Made by a program: the position numbers and the translations under genes. A stretch of DNA of 64,000 nt from Lineolata rhizophorae. Its lineage: Eukaryota > Ascomycota > Dothideomycetes > Lineolatales > Lineolataceae. The notes beneath the pieces were generated by a model. That model saw only the letters and a program-made list of their open reading frames with translations, was not told the DNA's origin and searched no databases. The DNA lies in the NCBI GenBank assembly GCA_010093515.1, contig MU001687.1, forward strand, positions 134,070 through 198,069, read 5' to 3'. Shown here in pieces: positions 12,716 through 23,710 of the stretch (within the stretch, counting starts at the first letter, position 1; each line of letters begins with the position of its first letter).

Positions 12716-15128
12716 ATGATTGCGCTCTGGATCGCAATCGTTTCTGTCGTCGCCTACATCCTTCACTCCTGGCGATGTCTTGCCCGTAACATCGCGGCCG
12801 CCAAAAGGTCCGGCCTGCCTTACGTCGTCCAACCGATTTACACCTTCAACAGGGCGTGGCTAGTAACGCACCGAATCTGGCTGCCCCTGCTACGCAAGCT
12901 GCCAAGCGCGTGGACTTGTCCGTGGATAGAGTATGTCCCCGCCACCCGAGAATTGGAAAAGGAGAGAGCGCGAGAGAGAGAGAGAGAAAGGCAGATGGAG
13001 GGAGAGACATGGCTGGGGATCTGAAATTAGCCACGCGATGGCGGCGCGCTTCTCCGCCTCGCGATCACACGCCCGCGCCTTCGTTGGGGGCAATGTGGGG
13101 TTCGGTGTGACGGGGCGCGATGGACAGAAAAAAAAATGATAGCTCGCTCAGCGAACGCGGAACCAAGCGATTTTGCGCGTCGACGGTTGCTAACCCTTGT
13201 GCCACAGGTTTCTAGATCCCGATTGGCCTTGGTCAATTAAGTTCAACCCCTTCGAACAACTGGGCTGCGACGTGTTCCTTGCCGTCTCGCCGAAAAAGTG
13301 CGCCGCCTTCGTCGGAAGCCCGGAGGCAATCAACCAGATCACGGCGCGCCGAAATGACTTCCCGAAGCCGGTATGGTTGTACAAGAACATCGACGTGTAC
13401 GGGAAGAATGTGGTGTCGTCCGAAGGCATGGTGTGGCGACAGCACCGCAAGATCACGTCGCCGTCCTTTTCGGAGAGGAATAACGGCCTGGTATGGGAGG
13501 AGACGGTGCACCAGGTGCAGTCTATGATCGCGGGGTGGATCGGCAAGGGACCGGTGGGCGCGAAGACCATACAGTCGCCTGCTGCGGATGCCATGAGAGC
13601 GACGCTACACATAATCAGCCGTGCCGGTTTTGGGGTGCGTTTGCTCTGGCCTCACGAGGAGTCGGGCCTGGATAGGTGTAGCGTGAAGAGGGATGGCTAC
13701 ACCAGTACAAACACTCCTTCGCCGGGACACTCCATGTCGTATTCGCATGCGATGACCCAGCTTTTGGAGAATGTAATGTGGATTCCTGTGCTGCCTCTTT
13801 GGTTTTTGGGTACGTATGACTACAACCACTCTTCACTACCACCGTGCGGCGTCTCTTCCAGCCTCTCAGGGTGCGTTGTGACATGAATGGGGTTCTAAAT
13901 CCAAACGAAACAACGGATTCCTTCCCGGCCCGTACGACGAACTACGGCTAACAGCAACATAGCGCGGTCACCTTTCAGAGTGCATAGACTTGCTCATGAA
14001 GCGTGTGTAGAGTGGGGCAAGTACATGGTGGATCTGTATCAAACCAAGAAAAATCAGTTGTATTGCGGGGATGCTGAGGCCACAGGAGGAATGGACATAT
14101 TAGGTACGGATAGAGTACGTGTTGCAGACTTTGGAGTCCAGGCTAACGACGTTGGGATAGGGGCCATGATTAGAGGCTCAGGGTTGAAGCCTGAGCATTC
14201 GAGGCCGAACAATTCTCAGAAGTCACAAACTTCGGAAGGCCAGATGCTCAGCGATTCCGAAATCCTGGGCAACGCCTTCGTAATCACGTTGGCGGGTCAC
14301 GAAACCACGTCAAACACGATTCATTTCTCACTACTCCTGCTCGCCCTTAATTGGGATAGCCAGGAGCGTTTGCAAAAAGACATTGACCGAATCCTCGAGG
14401 GCCGGCCCGTCGAGGAATGGAGTTACGAACAAGACTTCCCGAAGCTCTTCGCCGGCATGCCCGGAGCAGTCATGAACGAAGAGCTACGATTAATACCACC
14501 CATCCTATTAATTCCCAAGAGCACTCCGGACGACGCGCCTCAAGCGCTGACGGTGGACGGCAAACAAATTGTGATACCCGCCGGGAGCGACGTTTCGCTC
14601 TGCCCTATGGCGCTCCACCGCAACCGGAAGTTCTGGCCGTCGCAGCCAGACCTAGACTACTTCAGACCCGATAGATGGTTCGTAAAGCCCGCATACGGCC
14701 TATCAGAATCGCCCTCATCGGACGACCTTACTCCGAACGCCGAGCCGGAAGAGCTCAAGCCTTCGAACGGTAGTGATGTGCCCCGATCACACTACCAGCC
14801 GGTTAAAGGCGCGTTCGCACCTTTCAGCCAGGGGCATCGATCGTGCATCGGGCGACGGTTTGCGCAGGTGGAAGTTGTGGCCTCGCTGGCCGTAATCTTC
14901 CGCGACTACAGCGTCGAGCTCGCGGTCGACGAGTTCGCGAGCGACGAAGAGGTGGCGAAGATGCCACCTGGAGGCGCGGAGCGAAGACGAGTCTGGCAAA
15001 TGGCGGCAGGCAGGGCGGAGGATCTCCTCAAGAACAACATGTCGAGCATCATCACGCTGCAGATGAGAGGAGCTCACGTGCCGTTGCGGCTGGTAAGGCG
15101 GGGCGAAGAGCGGTTTGTATTTAGATAA
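12716..15128 (+). CDS. Microsomal cytochrome P450 monooxygenase, 641 aa, 4 exons
   Basis: Exons: 12716-12930, 13208-13809, 13963-14103, 14161-15128; 641 residues. The N-terminus (MIALWIAIVSVVAYILHSW) is a single membrane anchor as in class II endoplasmic reticulum P450s. The I-helix AGHETTS is near residue 363, the K-helix E-E-L-R near 425, and the haem loop FSQGHRSCIG near 540 with Cys as the thiolate ligand. It would use NADPH-P450 reductase to oxidise an unknown substrate. The third intron (14104-14160, 57 bp) is in frame and stop-free, so it could be missed; it has donor GTACGG, branch GGCTAAC and acceptor GGATAG, and removing it restores a GGMDILGAMIRGSG block. The first intron (277 bp) carries a GA repeat. 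No polyketide, peptide or terpene synthase lies nearby, so a stand-alone or detoxifying role is as likely as biosynthesis. Confidence 0.93.
12972..12988 (+). repeat. (GA)n microsatellite in P450 intron 1
   Basis: A run of GA dinucleotides lies in the first P450 intron, within a longer purine-rich stretch at about 12955-13015. Confidence 0.75.
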
Positions 15129-15718
15129 TGTGATCTGCGATGGAAAGGTCGGTAAGCAATTGCTGCGGTTAGACGCCGAAAGGCGCGTTTTCACGCTGGG
15201 CCTCGTAGAAATAGACATCTGGCTTAAGTGCGGAGTCCAAAGATCTCAATGCTCGTAATGAAGTCATTACTAATGCCGTCGCAGTAATTCGGTAGGACTC
15301 CAAAGACTAACTCTTGGCGGACAAGGCTAGGGCACAGTCAATACGAAAGCTCAATTGGTAGCAGGATAACAGCATTCACTGATTTCACTTTTCTGGGGGA
15401 ACTCGTCATCCCAGTTCTACCCCACGCTCGTCTCATCGACATTTTTTCCTTTTCGGGCAAATCTAACCCCACTCTCCAGATCGCGTAGCAAGAAATGCAC
15501 CCATACTGGCGTCTCCACCTTCCGCAGATACACACTACAGAACTGCCCATTCGCGACCTCCTTTAGGTTGAGCGGGAGCGTTGCAGCCAATCTTGCCGAG
15601 GCGCCTACGCTCCCTCAAAAAGAGAGCGGCCGCGCGCTCACCGGGGCAATATCAATCGTCCTCAGCATTTCTCGCCGCCTGTGGAGGACCCAGCAGAAAG
15701 CGTACGACGAACGAAAGC
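15129..15718. other. Intergenic between P450 and MOSC gene
   Basis: This 590 bp contains the P450 3' end and the MOSC promoter, both genes pointing right. No open frame has a domain. I see no repeat or RNA gene. Confidence 0.5.
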
Positions 15719-16956
15719 ATGAAAGTCGGCGAGGTACGTCGAGTAGCACGACAGGAATACCGTCGAGCTGCGCTTGCCGCGGTCCGCTAACTCGGCCCTG
15801 TTCCGGCAGCTATTCGTCTACCCCATCAAGTCGCTGCGCGGCGTCTCCATCCCCGCGACGCAAGTGACCCCGAATGGCTTCCCCTACGACCGGCGCTTCA
15901 TGCTGATGAGGGCGGCCGACCCGGGCCCGGCCTCGCCGCCGCCGCCGACCGCGCAATGGAAAAACATGCACATCGCGCACGTTCCCGAGATGGCGCTGTT
16001 CCACGTCGCTCTGTGGCCGCCGTCGAGCGCGGCCGCGGGCGACGACGGCAGCCTGACGGTTACGTACAGGGCGCCTGACGAAGGCATCGAAAGAGGCGCC
16101 GACGCGCCACCGACGCCGCTCCGCGTGCCGCTGCAGCCCAAAACGGCCGGCCTGTGGACGCGCGAGGTGGTGATGCACCGGAGCCCGACGACGGCGTACG
16201 ACATGGGCCCCGAGTACGACGATTGGTTTTCGGCCCGCTTTGGGTTTCCGGTCAAGCTCGTCTACCTTGGCGGTCATCTGCGCCCGGTGCTCATGTCGAC
16301 GACGCCGGACGGCGCCCAGCCCGGGCAGCCGCAGCAGACCAACGGTGCCTCCCCGTCGTGGCCGTCGTGGCTCTCGGCCATCGCTAGGCCGATCACGGGC
16401 GCCTTTGGGCCCCGGAAGGAGGAGATCACGTTCGCCGACTGCGCGCCTTTCCTGGTCGCATCGTCCCGCTCGCTGGCGAACGTGTCCGCTCGTCTGCCCG
16501 AGGGCGAGAAGATGGACATGTCGAAGTTCCGGCCCAACATCGTCATCGACGACGCTCCCGAGGACTGGGACGAGGATTTCTGGGCAGAGCTCCGGGTCGG
16601 CGACGACGGCGGCTCCGTCATCCACTGCGTGCACAATTGCGTCCGCTGCATAAGCATCACTGTAGACTACAAACTAGGGAAGTTTGGCACTGGCGAGGCC
16701 GGGTCCGTTCTCAAGAAGATGCAAAGAGATCGCCGCGTGGACGCGGGATCGAAATACGACCCAGTATTTGGAAGGTACAGCTTCCTTCGTGCGAGAGACG
16801 AGGGAAAGACGATTTCCGTAGGTGACGAAGTCACCGTCACACAAAGGAACACGGAGAGGAGTAGGTTCGGTGAGTGCTCAGGCAATACTACCCAAGAACC
16901 GGTCGCTGTTCTAATATCTATCCACAGATTGGCCGGGTATAGGGCAGAACCCATGA
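15719..16956 (+). CDS. MOSC domain protein (MOSC_N plus MOSC), 367 aa, 3 exons
   Basis: Exon 1 (15719-15733) encodes only MKVGE. Exon 2 is 15810-16869 and exon 3 is 16928-16956, ending DWPGIGQNP. Introns are 76 bp (branch GCTAACTC, acceptor CGGCAG) and 58 bp. The N-terminus LFVYPIKSLRGV and YDRRFML match the beta-barrel domain that precedes MOSC. The MOSC part carries HCVHNCVRC near residues 276-284, with the Cys-Arg-Cys arrangement seen where the molybdenum cofactor or sulfur is bound in mARC and related proteins. KYDPVFGRYSFL and SVGDEV follow near the end. The family (established) includes mitochondrial amidoxime-reducing components and Moco sulfurase C-termini. No aminotransferase-like sulfurase domain is present, so a mARC-like oxidoreductase is the best guess. 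I see no clear mitochondrial presequence. Confidence 0.9.
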
Positions 16957-18351
16957 GACGACAGTTTTGGTAGAATAATCCAGATTCTAGAAACATTTCT
17001 CAATGACGAACCAACACAGTACTGGAATTTGAACATCAACAAGAAACACAGCATTTGAATTTCCTTCCAAAGCGTGAAACGGAACGCAGGATACAACATA
17101 TTTCATCACTCGCCTATCGCTTTAGCCATGGTTGCAAGAAAGGAAGGAGTCATCATTCACTTCTTAATTGACTAGAGAGAACTAGGATTGGCTAAACACC
17201 TCTCTTGCGCTTTCTTTTGTCTTAAAGTACGGCTCGACCGTTTAGAATAGAAAGTGACCAGGCTTTTCGGAGTACAAGGGTCTAAAGAGATATTATGCCA
17301 ACCCCCTTGGGTTTGAAACGTCCCATACTTTTGAGCCCAGCGAGAAAGAACCTAATCGCTGCTGTTATCTTAAGGAGATTTGTGACAAATATTTTATGAA
17401 TGCATCTGGCTATTTTTCCAGGTTATCTGTTCTGCTTTATCAATGCAACCAGTGTAAATTAGTTATAACCTAGATTAGCAGGAAACAACAGATCCTGAGG
17501 CAACCTTAGCTCATGTCTACTTTTGCTACAATAATGTCAAGCACTCGGTTCATTTACCTCGCACATACAGGTAGCTTTGATCCTTTGACTAATTCATCAG
17601 ATCATTTATCACCATATAAAAATGTCGCGATGGCCCCTAACTTTTCAGCTGCCAAAAATGAGACGACAAGACAACTACGCGAACAGATTCACCAAACTCA
17701 ATCTACCATGTAACCACATATCCCCAAGCTTAAAGTTAGTTGACTACAAGAATCCCAGGACTATGGATATCAACTCTAGCCCTCCCAATTCATTCCGGAA
17801 ATTGTCTATTTATTGAATGTGGTCGAGATACTCTCGTTTCTAGTATTTCGTAAGTTATCGCCATGCGGCTCTATTTAACACTTTAACTTGCCCCTGTATT
17901 TGTCCACTGTCGAGAGTGTCCACTTCACTACCTTCATAGACACTATACATTTGGAATGGGCTGGTATTATCGCTTTCTTCGAAATCTATGTAAAGCAATT
18001 GAACTACTGGATAAGCAAGCAAGTACTCACCAAGCAACGGGAATTGAGTCTGAACCTAAGGCAGGGGTGCGGCTGTCTAGACGGTGAGTGCGTCCATATC
18101 GCCGGGTCTATTTGGCATATCCGAATTTGCCCCGCAGAGCCCCGCAGCAATCGCCCGGAGTTTATCTTGGATACCCTACCTTCTACGGACTGCTTTGAAA
18201 TTCATTTTATCACTAATGTACCTATTTATTTAGCCCGGACCCCCCTGTATTTTCACTCCCCTTTCCGTAAATATTCAATTGCCATATAAGCGATATCCTC
18301 ACATTTCGCAGACGCTAGCCTTTTAGACGAACAACCATACAACGGCGCATA
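16957..18351. other. AT-rich intergenic region, no gene seen
   Basis: Composition drops sharply to AT-rich compared with the neighbouring genes, and open frames are short and unrecognisable. The longest frame (17888-18289) begins with a non-ATG codon and has no domain. The texture resembles RIP-decayed sequence of filamentous ascomycetes, but I found no remaining transposon motif or terminal repeat. Confidence 0.45.
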
Positions 18352-19183
18352 ATGGCAACACAAGAAACAGCATTCCCCCCCGCAGCGGTCCGGGGCATTG
18401 TTAGCGAAGTCGCAGCTCTGCTAAAGGAGCGAAAGGAGAGCATTTCTGTGGCCGAAACCGTTCGTCCACGCCTTTCATCGCCGACAATGAAATTTCAGAC
18501 CCAACATCCGATTAAGTAGTAGCATACACTAACAGCGAACTCTCCAATCCCGCCGCATAGGCAGCTGGCGGCATCATATCCGCCTCCCTCCTATCCACAC
18601 CGGGTGCTAGCGCCTTCTACAACGGCGGCCTCACCGTAAGCTGCCAAAGCCCCATTTTCTCTCAGAGGGCCCACCCCGGCGCCCGACAACTAACCTCCCG
18701 TGCTCGCCATGTTCTTCCCCCCTTCTTCAGCTCTACACCCTCCCCTCGCGCATCGCCTTCGCGGGCTGGACCGAAGACACCGTGAAAGACTATTCCGGCC
18801 CCACGCCCGCCATCGTGGCCGGCCTGGCCGACAACGTGCGCGCCAAGCTAGGCTCGACGTACACGGTGGGCGAAAGCGGGACGGCGGGGCCAACGGGCGG
18901 AACGACCAGGAACAGGACGCCGTGAGTTGTCGTCGACGCTCTAGACCTCCACCCCGTAGAAACGGGACGATTGGGGTGGTGCGCCGAGATGGGGGCTGGC
19001 TGATAGACTAACGTGAGCGCGTGTAGGGGATACGTCGCTTTGGCCGTGAGCGCGCCGGGAGGGACGTTCACGAAGGAGGTAGAGACGGGGCTGGGGACGG
19101 ATCGGGAGGCGAACATGGTGGCGTTCGCGGTTGCGGCGCTGGAGTTGGTGAGGGATGTCATTAGGGGTGAGGCTAGGCTGTAG
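18352..19183 (+). CDS. CinA C-terminal domain protein (nicotinamide-nucleotide amidase-like), 176 aa, 4 exons
   Basis: Exons: 18352-18459, 18561-18635, 18731-18921, 19027-19183; total 531 bases. Introns are 101, 95 and 105 bp; the first has donor GTTCGT and branch CACTAAC. The product begins with a short polar lead, then EVAALLKERKESISVAET, AAGG, STPGASAFYNGGLTLY, ESGTAGPTGGT and GYVALAVSAPGG, the order seen across the CinA C-terminal fold. In bacteria this domain deamidates nicotinamide mononucleotide (PncC) in NAD salvage (established). Where bacterial proteins read A-E-S-x-T-G-G, this protein reads A-E-T-A-A-G-G, so the Ser is Thr and the following Thr is Ala. Activity on NMN is therefore uncertain. 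The bacterial N-terminal CinA domain is absent, giving a normal single-domain length. Confidence 0.88.
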
Positions 19184-19402
19184 GCTGGTTAAGAGTATAT
19201 AGCCTGAGGACGAGTACGCAGCGTAGGGAAGAGCATTGAGCATGAGGAAGACTACCCACGACGGACCGTCTCCACAGATCAACTGATGGCGAATTTGAGC
19301 CTATTGTCCATAGCAACTTCTAGAAAGACCCTATTAGATACAGAGAAGTTCACAGTCCGTAATTATACATTTTCTTTGTACCTTCTACAATGCAAGGGTA
19401 TC

Positions 19403-21376
19403 TCAAGAATGAACAGCGACGCCTTCTTGATCAAGCGAAAAGTCTCCAGTTAGGTATCTCCCCATGAATGTGTCCCAGCGCCTTCTGTCCATATCCGCCG
19501 TCCGTTCTCGCGCTCGCCGATGCCGTACCAACTTCTCAGCCGCTTGATCAAGCTTTATCTTTGGCGGCGCGTAGGTGTCATATTCACGGTCAATCTCCCT
19601 CGCCAGGTAGTGTCGAGTAACTTCCTCCATGTGTTTCAGCGTCTTGCCGCCAGGGACAACTTCCTCCACACCAGTAGCTGGATCTTGCCAACGACCTTTC
19701 TCCCAATTGTCGAGTTTTAGCTTCTCAAGTCCGGTTGAGACGTTCAATCTCTTGTACCATCGGTGCTCGCCTCGGGCAAGCTGCAACATCGCCTTGTGCT
19801 TTTCCTCGCCCTCTGTGTACTTGATTAACACGTTTTTGAAAACAGCAAATTTCTCCGCCGCCTTTTTAACTGCGGTGAAGTTCCCGAAAGGGCCTGGCCA
19901 CGCCGACGCAAAACCGTCTTGGGAGTGATCCGGCCTGCCCGTGCCAATCGAGAGGAGCAGCGCCGGATTGTTGTCCTCGCCATACAGGGATACGAATTCG
20001 CTCCAAGCTGCGCCCGCTGGGTTGTTCTCCCGGATTCCTCCATCCTTGAAGCCGTGAACTTCGCCCCTGATATCGGCTTCAAGCATCTTGAAGTAAAACG
20101 GCGCGGCTGAAGTGGCTCGCGTCACTTGCCATATTCGTAGTTTATCCGCTCCTTGGTTGTAAATTGTTATCCAGTTTGGAGGATTTCGAGATCGGTGGTC
20201 GTAAGTGCGTAGGAGATGTGCCTCGTCTATGCGACCATTGTGTGTGGCTGTCAGGCATATACTATGAATAGCACAGGTTAGCAAACGCCGTTTGGAAACT
20301 GTGGACGACCAATCTGGAGTTGGAACTCTAGGCCAAGCTTGGGGTTACAGGCCAAGTTTGAGGTAAGAGCTCCAGCTTGAGATTACAAGTCGAGCTCCAG
20401 ATTATAGTCCAAGCCGGGGCCACCGGCTAGTGATGAAGGCAATATAACTCTTGCCAACTCCCGGTGCTACGGGCAGGCATACTTACCTCTGACATATTCG
20501 CTCGGTCTCAGCAGACGACTCCTGGTCCTCTGCATTTTCCTCTTTTAAGGGTGAGGCAGACGATCCCTCCTCGCTCGGCCACGGATACCAGTCCTCTCCT
20601 GTACATTCTGGCCCATGCCGTTTGCAATGTTCCCGCACAATCCGCTGCACCGCTATCTCTAACGGTTTGTGATGGTACTTCGTCGTTAGGGGCACGATGC
20701 TTCGCCGATGGCCGAACAAATCGTTCCCCACTTGTCTATAGATCTCGAGGCACTGCGGAACCGTCATGCGCAAGCGGCCGAGCATGGTGGCGATCAAGCT
20801 ATACGCGCGGCTGCATTAGCGAGCTATTCATTACTAGGCAAAAGGATTAACCTACCCTCCAGTGCTCGTTCCGTACATGTAGTCGAAATAGTGGCATGGT
20901 AATAGTTGTTCTTCGCTGAAGATTTTCACTGGCGTGTTGTCCCCCTCGGCGCGCCCCTCGCGCTCGAGAGTGTTCTCCCACTTTGCGATGTCCCGCATAA
21001 GCTGCTTTAAGATTAACAGGCTTGAGTATCCTCTTATCCCTCCACCATCTAGAGATCACAAGTCAGCATTCAAATTTCAAACCGCGCTTGAGATGAGGCG
21101 TGAAAGTGAAGTTTCGCCATGCGAAGCGATAGTTGACGGACAACATGACCATCATGCGGGCAAAAAATGGTGGTGAAAATAAGAAGGGGTGGTGAGGACA
21201 ACAACGGTTGGAGAGCACAACAATGGGTGGTGAGTCGACGTACCTAGCGTCAATATGAGAACATCCCACGGATCCCGCACATGTTGCGCCCAAGCGGTGC
21301 CGTTGTGGTCATCCTCCGCACTCGTAGCCACACTGACGGGCCAGGAGCCCAGCCGCGGGCTAGGGCGTTGAGCCAT
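19403..21376 (-). CDS. Patatin-like phospholipase / acyl hydrolase, 498 aa, 4 exons
   Basis: Exons (minus): 21244-21376, 20856-21048, 20487-20798, 19403-20261; sum 1497 bases. Introns are 195, 57 and 225 bp. The oxyanion loop DGGGIRG starts at residue 45 and is split after its first base by intron 1. The nucleophile elbow GTSTGG (Ser near 106) is split by intron 2. The dyad Asp is in FKDGGIRENNPA near residue 286. WQVTRATSAAPFYF and LLSIGTGRP also fit the patatin fold. No signal peptide or membrane span is visible, so a cytosolic calcium-independent PLA2-type lipid hydrolase is likely. There is no kinesin-light-chain, NB-ARC or ankyrin extension, so it is not one of the fungal patatin-NLR proteins. 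The C-terminus is highly charged. The start at 21376 is the only in-frame ATG of the first exon. Confidence 0.9.
20331..20420. repeat. Imperfect tandem repeat inside patatin intron 3
   Basis: About four degenerate units of roughly 20-25 bp are visible, each with a CCAAGCTT/CCAGCTTGAG-like core followed by a TTACA/AGAGCT tail. They lie wholly inside the 225 bp third intron of the phospholipase gene and account for its size. Confidence 0.6.
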
Positions 21377-23143
21377 AGCCCTCGCGTGCGCGCTCGCTCG
21401 GAATGGGTTTGGAAGTCTAGCCCAGGCCGCAAACGACTCTAGAATCCGATTCCCTGTCCCGAGAGATTCCGCAAAGTATTACTCCGTAGTGCGGTCGGCA
21501 TCCGATAGACAAACGCTGTTGAGGCCCATCCAACTCGCTTAGAAACTGTTGCACAATGAGAGCAAAAGTGACAGTGGATTTTCGGGGGTCGGCCGTCTGG
21601 CGGGCGGGCAGTCACCTCGTCATGAGTCCTCGCGCAAAACGGGAACAGTCAGCGACGGGCAAACTTGGCGGCTCCTTTGGGAAGAAACAGGCAAGGCTCG
21701 GCGGGTCAGGCCGGGCAGGGCCCTTTTAAAGGGGTGCGCGGCGATGCGCACGAGGCTGGAAAGCGGACGGGGGCCGCCTTCCCACGGGGACCAAGGGAAG
21801 GGGCTTGGGGGGCGCGCTGGGGAAGGTGCCGGGGCCGGGTAGGACCGCTCGGCCGCAGTAGGGAGCCGCGTTTAGGGTGATCGGCTTCAAGGGCCGCCCA
21901 GGGGCCGGGGCCGTGACTCGCTGTTTCTGCACTGGGGAGGAAAGAGGCGCGAACGCTGCTCCCTCAAAGAGCGGCGCGCCGGCGTCCGAAGTGGTCCGCG
22001 GTTGCCCGGACCAGATAACTGCGATCACTAGGCACGTACTACGTAGGCACTTACTCTCAGAATAGAAGATAGAGGGCTTAAGAATACATTCCAAACGCTC
22101 ATTGCTCCTTGGTGATTGATATTTGTCGACATGTCATTTTCGGCGGTGCAGATGCATTGACTAGTGAGTGATTGCAGCAGTTCAGCTGACTTGACTACCC
22201 AGGCGCCCGTTTGCGTGAGGTGGCTGTTGCGAATGCCGCTTAATGCTCAAACCAGAGCGTGCGTTTAGACTCCAACAACTTCAGTGGCCACGAGCTAGGC
22301 GCCACAAGCCTGCGCCTTTGGCCGCGCCATTCTTAGAGAGTCCTAGGCTGGAAATCGACCCATCTTAACCCTGCATCAAGAGTCCATCTTGAAGCTACTT
22401 GGCCCCTTGTCGCGGTCGTTTATTCCTCGAAAAGACCTAACCGTACTCCCTGTTCAACCGCTTCAGTCTTGAGCTAGGCTCACAGCATCAGTTCGTCTCG
22501 GACGAATGGCACCTTGCACAGCCTCCCAATGCTCTGGATGAGGCCGGCAAGCGCGTTTCACCAAGCTTGCTCGTTGCGTTTGCCCATGTCTTAGGTGCCG
22601 CCTTCAGCCTCCACGTAGCGATTGGTCCAGACAAGTCTCCGCTGAACTAGTTAGGCTCTTCGTGCCCAGTCAGAGTTTTGTAGGCGACTATCACGACTCC
22701 ATCCTCGTGGTCGTAGCGGTAAACGCCCCCGGATTTGCTGAAAGCGCGCTTGAAATGAAGCGTGATTTGTCGTCGTTCGTTTGTAGACACAGGCGGGTGA
22801 CGGTGGCGTGGGTGCGTCCGTGGCAACGTCGCAGCGCTAACTGCGCCTCACCTGCACGGACCACTCTCCATGACCAAGGGCGTCAAGCCACATCAAACCG
22901 GCGTGACCGCCTTCCTCTCATCGCCACTGCTTGCGCTCTTTGGCCATTCTTCTCCACATCACCGGATCCTTCCGCACTGCCTCTTCGAAACTTCTGCCTA
23001 GCCTACTTAAAACCTTGCGCACTACGGTCGGCCTCTACCCCGCTGCTTCCGCGTCGCGGTTTCTGTCGCCTTCTACCTAGCACCGTTGCTATTACGAAAT
23101 ATTGAGAACCATTCCCCGCCCGCGGCCAAACGCATCGCCAAAC
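21377..23143. other. Intergenic, divergent promoter region
   Basis: This separates the leftward phospholipase gene from the rightward unknown gene. The stretch 21550-22000 is G-rich on plus. Open frames have non-ATG starts or no domain. No RNA gene or terminal repeat was seen. Confidence 0.45.
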
Positions 23144-23710
23144 ATGGCCCAAACTTGGCACAGCGACTCGACAACGTCCACCAACAGCACGTCCAAGAGC
23201 AGCGTCAGATACAACCTGGACGAGCATGACGTGCGGAAGAACATGCTCGTCTACTCCCGCTTACCAGGTGGCAGCGAGTTGGACATACAGTCGCAGCAGA
23301 GCCTTTGCAAATCTCTCGACTCCGGTACGGCTCCTTTCGTTGCGAGCACACATGGCACTGGTTTTGACACCAAAATCGCAGCTATAGACCCTCCCCTCGT
23401 CCTCTCTAAGAAGAAGATACCTAGAGGAAACAGCTGGGTGGAGGTGCGGCAGGGGGATCTCTACACTGACGAGGAACGCGAGGAGTATTCCAAATATCCG
23501 ACCTTTATGAACTCTCTATCATCGATATCACTACCTAGAGCTGTCTACTGGCAGCGGTTGCTCCTCGACAAGTTCCAGTACCTCTACATCGTCTCACCAA
23601 GACGGTCCCCGGAGAACTCGCCCGAATCATCGCAGAACGTCTCGCCTGCCAACTCCTTCCCTCGCGAGAATGGCGTAGATTCTCGGGATACACATCCAGA
23701 CCATTCCTGA
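23144..23710 (+). CDS. Unrecognised protein, 188 aa, single exon
   Basis: The frame opens at ATG 23144 (MAQTWHSDSTTSTNSTSKSS) and runs to a stop at 23708-23710. The product is Ser/Thr-rich at the N-terminus. The centre is better defined: VRYNLDEHDVRKNMLVYSRLPGG, SWVEVRQGDLYTDEEREEYSKYPTF and ISLPRAVYWQRLLLDKFQYLYI. A Ser/Pro-rich tail follows (SPRRSPENSPESSQ). No signal peptide or membrane segment is seen, and I do not recognise a family. The ordered middle suggests a real protein. Single-exon length and lack of antisense competition support it, but an additional upstream exon is possible. Confidence 0.55.
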   Translation: MAQTWHSDSTTSTNSTSKSSVRYNLDEHDVRKNMLVYSRLPGGSELDIQSQQSLCKSLDSGTAPFVASTHGTGFDTKIAAIDPPLVLSKKKIPRGNSWVEVRQGDLYTDEEREEYSKYPTFMNSLSSISLPRAVYWQRLLLDKFQYLYIVSPRRSPENSPESSQNVSPANSFPRENGVDSRDTHPDHS

